This document shows positions 33,470-38,717 of a stretch of 38,717 nt of DNA, in pieces. The number at the start of each line of letters is the position of its first letter. The stretch's first letter is position 1. The notes under the pieces were generated by a model that was not told the DNA's origin, searched no databases, and worked only from the letters and a program-made list of their open reading frames with translations. Location of the stretch: positions 1 through 38,717 of the forward strand of contig JAGLSW010000977.1 in the NCBI GenBank assembly GCA_023135565.1. Reading direction: 5' to 3'. Made by a program: the position numbers and the translations under genes. This DNA comes from Candidatus Aminicenantota bacterium. GTDB lineage: Bacteria > Acidobacteriota > Aminicenantia > UBA2199.

Positions 33470-33720
33470 AAATTTTAAAAATAAAAACTGTATCGGCGTT
33501 TGACAGTGCTATTTATATAATATCTATATAATATCGATCGTCCTGAATCGCGATTCCGCACATATTTATATACGGATTGTTTGATTTTTTCCGGATTTTC
33601 CGGGAGAGGCGGATTTTTTTTCCCGGTTATGTTACACCAAATGGGGACGGCCAATCTAAGCGCAGCGCCGTTCGGGAAGACCTGCAGCCCGTTTATTTCA
33701 TATAGAAACGCCCACGAATG
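33470..33720. promoter_or_regulatory. Intergenic region with tandem and palindromic operator-like sequences
   Basis: The gap between the sigma gene and the toxin-antitoxin island holds an exact tandem repeat of an 11-bp unit, TATATAATATC (33514-33524 and 33525-33535), and a 12-bp palindrome GAATCGCGATTC (33545-33556). A TTGACA at 33500 has no -10 box at 17 bp. These may be regulator-binding sites for the divergent sigma gene. The remainder shows nothing recognisable. Confidence 0.45.
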
Positions 33721-33749
33721 TTGACAAAAAAGAGTATTTGGATTATATT
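33721..33749 (+). promoter_or_regulatory. Promoter of the vapBC pair
   Basis: TTGACA (33721-33726), 17 bp, TATATT (33744-33749). The predicted start near 33756 leaves a very short leader with GGAG at 33755-33758 before the ATG at 33766. Confidence 0.7.
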
Positions 33750-33765
33750 AACTATGGAGTAAATA

Positions 33766-33969
33766 ATGCAAAATCTTTCACAAAGGATAAATAGTCTTCC
33801 TGCCGGGCTTCAGCAAAAAGTCTTCGCTTATATCGAAGAATTAAAAAAAGAGAAAAAAAATAAAAAAAAGAAACTCAGCTTGAAATGGGCCGGCGGCTTA
33901 ACAGAATATAAGGATAAGTTCACTTCGGTTGAGCTTCAGAAAAAATCCCTGGATTGGTGGACTAACTAA
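33766..33969 (+). CDS. VapB-like antitoxin (DUF2281-type)
   Basis: The 67-residue product has a helical N-terminus (S-Q-R-I-N-S-L-P-A-G-L-Q-Q-K-V-F-A-Y-I), a very Lys-rich linker (30-38) and a C-terminal W-A-G-G-L-x-E-Y-K-D-K-F-T-S-V-E-L-Q segment. This layout is typical of DUF2281 antitoxins paired with PIN toxins, where the C-terminus binds the toxin. GGAG precedes the ATG. Its stop codon directly abuts the toxin start. A second, truncated copy of its C-terminal half is at 37073-37162. Confidence 0.85.
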   Translation: MQNLSQRINSLPAGLQQKVFAYIEELKKEKKNKKKKLSLKWAGGLTEYKDKFTSVELQKKSLDWWTN

Positions 33970-34365
33970 ATGTATCTTGTAGATACGAATATCTGGCTCG
34001 AACTGCTGCTCGAGCAGGATAGATGGCAAGATGTGAAATTGTTTTTTGAGAGAGTTGATGCGGATAGTATACATATTACTGAGTTCTCCCTATATTCTAT
34101 CGGCATTATATTATCTCGATATAAAAAAACAGAAATTTTGAGAGCATTTATTTCCGATTTAGTTTACGAATCCCAGGTTGACATCATTCGCCTGCAAGAT
34201 GAAGATCACCTGGAGATCATTGAAATCATAGAAAAGTATTCGTTAGATTTTGATGATGCGTATCAATATGCTGCCGCTCGAAAGATGCATTTACAATTAA
34301 TAAGTTTTGATGCGGATTTTAACAAAACGCCGGAAAAAAGGATATTACCTGATCAAATATATTGA
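33970..34365 (+). CDS. PIN-domain toxin (VapC-like ribonuclease)
   Basis: The 131-residue product starts V-D-T-N-I-W-L-E, giving D5 of the PIN active site. E38 (I-T-E-F-S), D93 to D96 (L-D-F-D-D-A) and D114 to D116 (S-F-D-A-D-F) supply the remaining acidic residues that bind magnesium. VapC toxins cleave RNA, often tRNA. The ATG follows the antitoxin stop codon without any gap. All catalytic positions look intact, so the pair is probably functional. Confidence 0.88.
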   Translation: MYLVDTNIWLELLLEQDRWQDVKLFFERVDADSIHITEFSLYSIGIILSRYKKTEILRAFISDLVYESQVDIIRLQDEDHLEIIEIIEKYSLDFDDAYQYAAARKMHLQLISFDADFNKTPEKRILPDQIY

Positions 34366-34420
34366 ACAAAAGATGGATTTTTATTTGAAAATTTACTAAA
34401 ATAGACTGTCAGGTAAAATT

Positions 34421-36229
34421 ATGAAACAAATAGTATATGTAGAAATCGAAAATTTTAAGGTCTTCGGTGAAAAAATTCACATAGAATTAGACCATCCGGC
34501 GGTGCTCATCGGCCCCAACAACGCCGGGAAAACCAGCGTTATACAGGCCCTGGCCTTATGGAGCCGGGGTATCCGCAGTTGGTATGAGAGAAAAGGCCAA
34601 CCCGGGAAAAAAAAATTAGAAAAGCTTTCCGCCGGCATCAACCGTTTAAATATCCTCGAAGTCCCGGTAGCTGAGACCCGTTTTTTCTGGAATAAAACTC
34701 GCGTCAAGAAGGGCAAGAACCCCGTTGAATTGATTATTAACGTGGGCCTGGAATTTAAACGCAAGGTTTACGACTGCCGGTTGGTTTTTAAACAGCGCGA
34801 CAGCGAAGTGATATATTGTCGTCCCTGCCCTGAAACCGCGGCCAACGAAGAGCTGCTGGCTCATACCGCTAAACTCCGGTTCAACTTGCTTTATCCCATG
34901 TCCGGGATCGACAGGGAGGAGCCGCTTCTCCAGGAAGGCAGGATCGATGTGTTGATGGGACAGGGACAAACAGCGCAAGTGCTGCGCAACTTATGTTACC
35001 TGGTTGCAGAGAGAACCGTTGAGAAAGATGAAGTAACCGGAAAATCCGGCTGGCAAAGTATTACCGGACTTATCGAACAACTTTTTATGATCGAGTTAAA
35101 AAAACCGCTGCTCGATGCAAATCGCGGTACAGTTATCTTAAAATACCGCCAACAGGGTGTGGAAAGTGATCTGGATATTTCGCTGGCCGGTCGAGGGGTG
35201 CAGCAAATGCTGTTGGTATTGGCTTACCTCTATGCCCATAAAGGCAGCATCCTGTTGATCGATGAACCGGACGCCCATCTTGAAATCCTACGGCAAAAAC
35301 AGGTTTATGAGATTCTCAAGCAGGTGGCCTCCGAAAATGGATGCCAGGTGGTTATCGCTACCCATTCCGAAGTCATCCTGAATGATGCGGTAGACAAAAA
35401 CCTCACCCTACTGATCAACGGTAAAGCTGTGAACCTGGCTGCCAGGGCAGATATGAAGCATGCCCTGCGCACTTTCGGCATCGAGCATTATTATAAAGCC
35501 AGGGTGCTGCCGCGTATTTTATATATAGAAGGAAGCACGGACCTGGGCAACCTGAAAGCGCTGGCTAAGAAGATCGAGCATCCGGCATACGATATTTTAA
35601 ATGGAAAGTTGAACTACTATTACACCCAAAACATAGACCCGGAAGACAGCCTGGACAGCCGCCTCGATAGGGCTGCGGGGGCTTACGCCGATTATAGACA
35701 GCATTTCCACACCTTGAAAAAGTTTGTAGACGGCTTCAAGGGGATTGCCCTTTTTGACGGCGATGGGCGGCAGCCGGAAGATGATATCCGGGATGACCTG
35801 GCGGTTGTATCCTGGAAAGACTACGAGTTGGAAAATTATTTTATTACCCCGGAAGTTATCCTTGATTTTACAGATGATTATTACCGGGATGCCGATGAAC
35901 TGTTTAAGTCTACCTACCATAAAGATATGCGGGAAATTATCGACCAAAGACTTCTTGCCGAGGTTTTTTCCGGGGATATGGAGCAGTTGCAGGAGTTCCG
36001 GGAAACCGGCAGGAGCTTGCGGCGGACGATTTTGAAAAATGTTAAGATGAGTAGTTTTGCCGAACATGTGTTCGGGCGGTTTGCTGAGAAGCAGGGGCAG
36101 CCGGTACTGCTTAAAAAGAGTGAGTTTTATCTTTTGATCGACTATGTAGACAAGCGTGACATCCCGAATGAAGTATCGCAGAAACTCGATTTGATCGTAA
36201 AGTATCTCTATTGGGAAGGTGAAGGTTAA
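34421..36229 (+). CDS. OLD-family-like ATPase with TOPRIM-like nuclease domain
   Basis: The 602-residue protein begins with an SMC/RecF-like ATPase: Walker A G-P-N-N-A-G-K-T (31-38), ABC signature-like S-L-A-G-R-G-V-Q-Q (254-262), Walker B L-L-I-D-E-P-D (278-284) and H315 in T-H-S-E. A C-terminal region has TOPRIM-like landmarks, E370 in Y-I-E-G-S-T-D and D446/D448 in L-F-D-G-D-G, followed by Y-E-L-E-N-Y-F near 462-468. OLD proteins of this layout occur in phage-defence systems such as Gabija, Septu-like and PARIS-like loci. No known partner (for example a UvrD-like helicase) adjoins it. AGGT precedes the ATG. It sits between VapBC and an orphan HicB gene, so a defence role is likely but inferred. 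Confidence 0.82.
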   Translation: MKQIVYVEIENFKVFGEKIHIELDHPAVLIGPNNAGKTSVIQALALWSRGIRSWYERKGQPGKKKLEKLSAGINRLNILEVPVAETRFFWNKTRVKKGKNPVELIINVGLEFKRKVYDCRLVFKQRDSEVIYCRPCPETAANEELLAHTAKLRFNLLYPMSGIDREEPLLQEGRIDVLMGQGQTAQVLRNLCYLVAERTVEKDEVTGKSGWQSITGLIEQLFMIELKKPLLDANRGTVILKYRQQGVESDLDISLAGRGVQQMLLVLAYLYAHKGSILLIDEPDAHLEILRQKQVYEILKQVASENGCQVVIATHSEVILNDAVDKNLTLLINGKAVNLAARADMKHALRTFGIEHYYKARVLPRILYIEGSTDLGNLKALAKKIEHPAYDILNGKLNYYYTQNIDPEDSLDSRLDRAAGAYADYRQHFHTLKKFVDGFKGIALFDGDGRQPEDDIRDDLAVVSWKDYELENYFITPEVILDFTDDYYRDADELFKSTYHKDMREIIDQRLLAEVFSGDMEQLQEFRETGRSLRRTILKNVKMSSFAEHVFGRFAEKQGQPVLLKKSEFYLLIDYVDKRDIPNEVSQKLDLIVKYLYWEGEG

Positions 36230-36268
36230 AATGCTTTTAGGACGTATCCAGGTGCTTGAAGAATTATG

Positions 36269-36297
36269 TTGACAGTGACGTGCATTTAATGTATATT
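36269..36297 (+). promoter_or_regulatory. Promoter of the orphan hicB and TIR-like genes
   Basis: TTGACA (36269-36274), 17 bp, TATATT (36292-36297). The next ATG (36314) has GAGGAGG 5-6 nt upstream, which overlaps the predicted transcription start, so the leader is very short. Confidence 0.7.
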
Positions 36298-36313
36298 ATT
36301 CGAGGAGGTAATT

Positions 36314-36493
36314 ATGGAGCATATCAAAATTGTAGTCGAGAAACATGAGGATGGTTTTGCTGCCTATCCGGTGGGTTTGAAAGGAATTGTAGTCGGAGAA
36401 GGTGACACTTTTGAAGAAGCCTTTTCCGATGCTAAGTCCGCTGCCAGATTTCATATAGAAACTTTCGGCAGTGAGGTTTTTCAAAAAAAATAA
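36314..36493 (+). CDS. Orphan HicB-family antitoxin-like protein
   Basis: This short gene codes 59 residues: I-K-I-V-V-E-K-H-E-D-G-F-A-A-Y-P-V-G-L-K-G, then V-G-E-G-D-T-F-E-E-A and A-A-R-F-H-I-E-T-F-G. It is the typical HicB beta-sheet antitoxin core without a DNA-binding tail. GGAGG precedes the ATG and a clear promoter is upstream. There is no HicA toxin beside it; the next gene, 15 bp downstream, is TIR-like instead. It may be an orphan, or may serve another partner. Confidence 0.85.
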   Translation: MEHIKIVVEKHEDGFAAYPVGLKGIVVGEGDTFEEAFSDAKSAARFHIETFGSEVFQKK

Positions 36494-36508
36494 AAAGGAG
36501 GATTTGTC

Positions 36509-36985
36509 ATGGGTAGAAGTCATACGTTTATGGACCGGGAGTTCGGTCATCCCGATTATGATCCAGATGATCAAGGAGAATTTGAAAGAGATCTGGTTTT
36601 TGTAATAATGACTTTCTCAGGTTATGAGATGGATGATGTCTACTCGGCAATCAAGGACGAATGTTTGAAATTGAAATTGAAAACCGTTCGTGTTGATGAA
36701 AACGTGGGATCCTCTTTTGTAATAAGAGAAATAACGGAACTGATAGAGAAAGCAGAATTTATTATCTGTGACTTAACACATGAAAAGCCAAATGTATACT
36801 ACGAATTAGGCTATGCTCATGGTGTGGGTAATGAGAGCTCAGATATTCTTCTTATTGCGAAAGAAGGAACTAATATTCATTTCGATATCGCACCGTTTAG
36901 AATCCAGTTCTATAAAAGTACCGAACATCTAAGAAAAGTAATCAATTCTAATCTCAAAAAAATGATTGAAATAACAAGAAAATAG
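36509..36985 (+). CDS. TIR-like / nucleoside deoxyribosyltransferase-like protein
   Basis: The 158-residue product carries the pattern of small predicted nucleotide-binding proteins with a TIR- or deoxyribosyltransferase-like Rossmann fold. V-F-V-I-M-T-F-S (30-37) is the first strand, R-V-D-E-N lies near 61-65, and I-I-C-D-L-T-H-E-K-P-N-V-Y-Y-E-L-G is near 84-100. The Glu in Y-Y-E-L-G-Y-A-H is the likely catalytic residue. Such domains cleave or bind NAD-like nucleotides, and many act in anti-phage signalling. GGAGG precedes the ATG. It is probably co-transcribed with the orphan HicB gene and lies beside the OLD-like gene. The exact reaction is not known. Confidence 0.75.
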   Translation: MGRSHTFMDREFGHPDYDPDDQGEFERDLVFVIMTFSGYEMDDVYSAIKDECLKLKLKTVRVDENVGSSFVIREITELIEKAEFIICDLTHEKPNVYYELGYAHGVGNESSDILLIAKEGTNIHFDIAPFRIQFYKSTEHLRKVINSNLKKMIEITRK

Positions 36986-37037
36986 AATTAGATAAGTATT
37001 CGAGGTCGATCACTGCAATTATCGGCGGATCTTTTTC

Positions 37038-37066
37038 TTGACATTTTGATTCATTAAAATTATAAT
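37038..37066 (+). promoter_or_regulatory. Leaderless promoter of the truncated VapB copy
   Basis: TTGACA (37038-37043), 17 bp, TATAAT (37061-37066), both perfect consensus boxes. ATG follows 6 nt later at 37073. The surrounding sequence (TTTTTCTTGACA, AAAATTATAATATCA-CATG) closely resembles that at 37491-37528. Confidence 0.8.
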
Positions 37067-37072
37067 ATCAGC

Positions 37073-37162
37073 ATGAACTGGGCCGGTGGTTTAAAAGAGT
37101 ATAAAGATAAATTCACGTCGGTTGAGCTTCAAAAAAAATCCTTAAATTGGTGGACAAACTGA
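37073..37162 (+). CDS. 29-residue ORF equal to the VapB C-terminal half
   Basis: M-N-W-A-G-G-L-K-E-Y-K-D-K-F-T-S-V-E-L-Q, then nine more residues, match residues about 39-67 of the VapB-like antitoxin at 33766 with only a few changes. DNA similarity extends over the same 90 bp. The N-terminal half and the VapC toxin are missing. The copy nevertheless begins at an ATG placed exactly where transcription from the consensus promoter should start. It is either the relic of a second vapBC locus or a functional mini-antitoxin containing only the toxin-binding segment. Confidence 0.6.
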   Translation: MNWAGGLKEYKDKFTSVELQKKSLNWWTN

Positions 37163-37218
37163 GTGTGAGAAATAAATGTTTGTGATTAATGAAATGGTTT
37201 ATTAGGTATTTAGATATT

Positions 37219-37434
37219 ATGGATAAAGAGATAAAAATTTGGTACGATAAAGAAGGCGATTACCTGGAAGTCCTGTTTGAAAAAAAAGCCGGGTACTTCA
37301 AGGAAACAGAGAACGATGCAGTTATGGAAAAAGTCGATAAAAAAGGGAATGTGATCGGTTTTTCTGTCTTGAAAGTGAGCGCACTGCAAGAACAAAAACC
37401 GCTCTCTGTCAACCTTAAAAGTCATGTCGCTTAG
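37219..37434 (+). CDS. DUF2283-family protein
   Basis: The 71-residue product has the DUF2283 signature: K-I-W-Y-D-K-E-G-D-Y-L-E-V near the start, then G-Y-F-K-E-T-E-N-D and D-K-K-G-N-V-I-G-F-S-V-L. These small proteins are found beside toxin-antitoxin genes and are of unknown function. The ATG at 37219 fits the usual family start (charged residue, then I-x-I-W-Y-D); an in-frame ATG at 37189 would add ten unlikely residues. No good ribosome site is visible for either. It lies 56 bp after the mini-VapB ORF, where a toxin gene would be expected. Confidence 0.82.
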   Translation: MDKEIKIWYDKEGDYLEVLFEKKAGYFKETENDAVMEKVDKKGNVIGFSVLKVSALQEQKPLSVNLKSHVA

Positions 37435-37490
37435 ATTCCTTTAGTAACCGATTAACATGTTCGAAAAAATATTGTCGGGAGAAATTTTTC

Positions 37491-37519
37491 TTGACAATTC
37501 GATGTCCAAAAATTATAAT
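37491..37519 (+). promoter_or_regulatory. Leaderless promoter of the hicBA unit
   Basis: TTGACA (37491-37496), 17 bp, TATAAT (37514-37519), both perfect. The ATG of a 19-codon ORF begins 6 nt later (37526). It is a near-duplicate of the promoter at 37038-37066. Confidence 0.8.
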
Positions 37520-37525
37520 ATCAAC

Positions 37526-37585
37526 ATGGAAACAATAACGGTAGGCGAATTAGAAAAAAATTTATCAAAGGTTAAAAAAAAATGA
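37526..37585 (+). CDS. 19-residue leader ORF overlapping hicB
   Basis: The ORF codes M-E-T-I-T-V-G-E-L-E-K-N-L-S-K-V-K-K-K, resembling the first residues of Phd/YefM-type antitoxins. Its ATG sits at the predicted transcription start, and its TGA overlaps the ATG of hicB (ATGA), so hicB translation should be coupled to it. It may be an antitoxin relic reused as a leader peptide, since hicB has no Shine-Dalgarno of its own. Confidence 0.55.
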   Translation: METITVGELEKNLSKVKKK

Positions 37586-37884
37586 AAAAATATACAGCCA
37601 TAGTAAGAAAAAGCAAGCTTGAATATGTTGCTATATGTCTTGAACTCAATGTCGCTGCCAGGGGAGTAGACCTCGCGGATGTAGAAAAGAATTTACTTTC
37701 GGCCATAAACCTTTACTTGCAGGATATTGAAGAATATCCCGATACTGCTGCGGCTCCCATTTCTACGGAAGAACTGATTGAATTCTTGCACGACACCGAA
37801 CCCGAATGGCACAAAGAGACCGAAAAGGAAAAGAAGTTTGTGCTGCGCCCTTTCGAGATTCACGAAGTCCCCGCCTATGTCTAA
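37582..37884 (+). CDS. hicB: HicB-like antitoxin
   Basis: The 100-residue product has the HicB fold pattern: K-Y-T-A-I-V-R-K and Y-V-A-I-C-L-E-L-N-V-A-A-R-G strands, then a helix A-D-V-E-K-N-L-L-S-A-I-N-L-Y-L. The C-terminal part is charged and probably contacts the toxin. It overlaps the 19-residue ORF by ATGA at its start and the HicA gene by 8 bp at its end, so the three frames form one coupled unit in the order hicB-hicA. Confidence 0.85.
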   Translation: MKKYTAIVRKSKLEYVAICLELNVAARGVDLADVEKNLLSAINLYLQDIEEYPDTAAAPISTEELIEFLHDTEPEWHKETEKEKKFVLRPFEIHEVPAYV

Positions 37885-38113
37885 ATTTCCATCGTTATCG
37901 AGTAAAAAACTGGTAAAACTACTTACAAAAGGAGGCGCTGCATTTGTGAGGCAGGGAAGCACAGATCATGCCATTTATTCAAGGATAGTTGAGGGCAGGC
38001 GGTATTCCGCACCGGTTCAGATGGGTAAAAAAAGTCTGGATCCTGTATATTGTAAACGAGTATGCAAACAACTACAGTTTCGAGATGATGAAATAAAAAA
38101 GCTTCTAGCTTAA
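37877..38113 (+). CDS. hicA: HicA-like mRNA interferase toxin
   Basis: The 78-residue product is a double-stranded-RNA-binding-fold toxin of the HicA/YcfA family. S-S-K-K-L-V-K-L-L precedes G-A-A-F-V-R-Q-G-S-T-D-H, in which the His is the catalytic residue of HicA toxins, and later R-R-Y-S-A-P-V leads to the C-terminal helix. The start ATG at 37877 overlaps the hicB stop codon; a longer frame from 37778 would lie almost wholly inside hicB and is rejected. Confidence 0.88.
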   Translation: MSKFPSLSSKKLVKLLTKGGAAFVRQGSTDHAIYSRIVEGRRYSAPVQMGKKSLDPVYCKRVCKQLQFRDDEIKKLLA

Positions 38114-38204
38114 AAAAACAAAAAATTGCAGTAGACATGGTGCTTGAATTGCCGCAGGAAGAAAAGTAGACCTTGAGGATGTACATTTATTGCAAACGTA
38201 GTTC

Positions 38205-38253
38205 CCCGCGGAGCGGTCTATACCCTGCCCACGTGGTGGGCCCGCGTTGCGGG
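38205..38253 (+). repeat. Hairpin cluster of the dispersed repeat type upstream of the alkylation repair gene
   Basis: GCCCAC-gtg-GTGGGC (38227-38241) and CCCGC-gtt-GCGGG (38241-38253), preceded by CCCCGC-gga-GCGG, are short hairpins like the first module of the dispersed element. They end just before the GGAAGGAGG ribosome site of the next gene. Confidence 0.55.
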
Positions 38254-38264
38254 AAGGAGGAAAT

Positions 38265-38702
38265 ATGCCGGAAAAACTAAAAAATATGTTCTTTACTAAC
38301 GAGTCAGTCAATAAACTGGCGGAGACAGTCAAACAATTCTACCCGGCTTTCGATAAAGAAAAATTCGTCAGCCTGATTTTCTGCATAGCTTGGGAAGACA
38401 AAGAACTAAAAGAAAGAATGCGCCACACCACCATCTGTTTGCACGACACCCTACCGCCGTCTTACCCGGAAGCATTGGAGATTCTAAAAAAAGCAGCACC
38501 CCAAACCAAAGGTTTCGAAGCCATGTGCCTGCCCGATTACGTAGAACTCTACGGCATGGACGATTGGGACTTATCACTCCCGGCCTTAGGCTATTTTACT
38601 AAGTTCGCCAGTTCCGAATTCGCCATCCGCCCGTTTTTAGATAAAGACCCCCAAAAAGCCATAGCTTATATGTACAAATGGGCCGAAGACAAAGACCTAT
38701 AG
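38265..38702 (+). pseudogene. Truncated DNA alkylation repair (AlkD-like HEAT) gene
   Basis: The 145 residues match the N-terminal part of a DNA alkylation repair family made of HEAT-like helices: K-M-F-F-T-N-E-type start, R-M-R-H-T-T-I-C-L-H, Y-P-E-A-L-E-I-L-K-K-A-A, and D-W-D-L-S-L-P-A-L-G-Y-F-T-K-F-A-S-S-E-F. Family proteins are about 350-380 residues, but here a TAG follows A-E-D-K-D-L at the point where the V-R-R-L-A-S-E-G segment should begin. The remaining 15 bases do not restore it in another frame. GGAAGGAGG precedes the ATG; a TTG at 38247 is less likely. It is probably non-functional unless the N-terminal half has its own role. Confidence 0.8.
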
Positions 38703-38717
38703 CGCTCAGATAAAGTA

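Noticed and set aside
33500-33532. TTGACA with nearby TATAAT on the plus strand
   Set aside because: Spacers would be 10 or 21 bp, unlike the 17 bp of the other promoters; the real vapBC promoter is at 33721.
38136-38204. Tiny frames after hicA including a stretch reading V-D-L-E-D-V like hicB
   Set aside because: Too short and without ribosome site; the likeness to hicB is only a few residues.
1-38717. tRNA and rRNA genes
   Set aside because: None was recognised on either strand by eye; a tRNAscan-SE or Infernal run would be needed to exclude an unusual one.

Overview
This 38.7-kb window looks like a chromosomal segment from an uncultured, probably Gram-negative-type bacterium. It combines a NtrY-type membrane histidine kinase, an RpoD-family sigma factor, an isolated rplS-rnhB-TPR operon, large secreted peptidases, and many toxin-antitoxin and AAA/STAND genes. 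The gene mix and an abundant G-rich hairpin repeat remind me of Candidatus Aminicenantes, but this is a weak taxonomic guess because no rRNA or tRNA gene is present. Sigma70-type promoters are easy to see: thirteen pairs of -35 (TTGACA, TTGAAA, TTGATG, TTGAAC) and -10 (TATAAT-like) boxes all fit a 17-bp spacer.

Layout. 0.1-5.8 kb (+): Uma2-family nuclease, amidohydrolase, a soluble histidine kinase/receiver/AraC hybrid regulator behind a structured leader, and a secreted oligoendopeptidase F. 5.8-6.2 kb: remnant of a YhcG/DUF1016 nuclease cut off at a cluster of GTGGAA repeats that resembles an IS21-type transposon end. 6.2-12.3 kb (-): a three-gene operon made of a ~1390-aa protein with two P-loop NTPase domains and a central beta-rich region, a small protein resembling a P-loop-less NTPase fragment, and a pentapeptide-like protein ending in a two-helix pore module. 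This is the best candidate for an undescribed (defence or cell-suicide) system. 12.8-14.4 kb (-): AAA-like ATPase fused to a PD-(D/E)XK nuclease.

14.6-18.9 kb (-): rplS (bL19 with an unusual ~80-residue charged N-terminal extension), rnhB and a very long TPR protein, tightly coupled. 19.2-23.7 kb (+): a 1516-aa secreted M14-like zinc carboxypeptidase whose reading frame has absorbed several copies of the hairpin repeat. 23.9-26.1 kb (+): small antitoxin-like gene with a broken partner, a sirtuin, and a larC1-like gene without larC2. 26.1-26.5 kb: repeat-rich gap. 26.5-28.7 kb (-): NtrY-like kinase. 28.9-31.4 kb (-): carbamoyltransferase, SxtJ-like and DUF5989 genes. 31.7-33.4 kb (-): sigma factor.

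33.7-38.1 kb (+) is a toxin-antitoxin/defence island: VapBC, an OLD-like ATPase-TOPRIM protein, an orphan HicB, a TIR-like/deoxyribosyltransferase-like protein, a truncated VapB copy, a DUF2283 gene, and HicBA preceded by a 19-codon ORF. It is followed by a truncated DNA alkylation repair gene.

Two features run through the whole window. First, a dispersed palindromic repeat family occurs between genes, inside genes, and in one case supplies a Shine-Dalgarno sequence; its stem sequences differ between copies while pairing is kept. Second, several promoters sit so close to the start codon that the transcripts should be leaderless.
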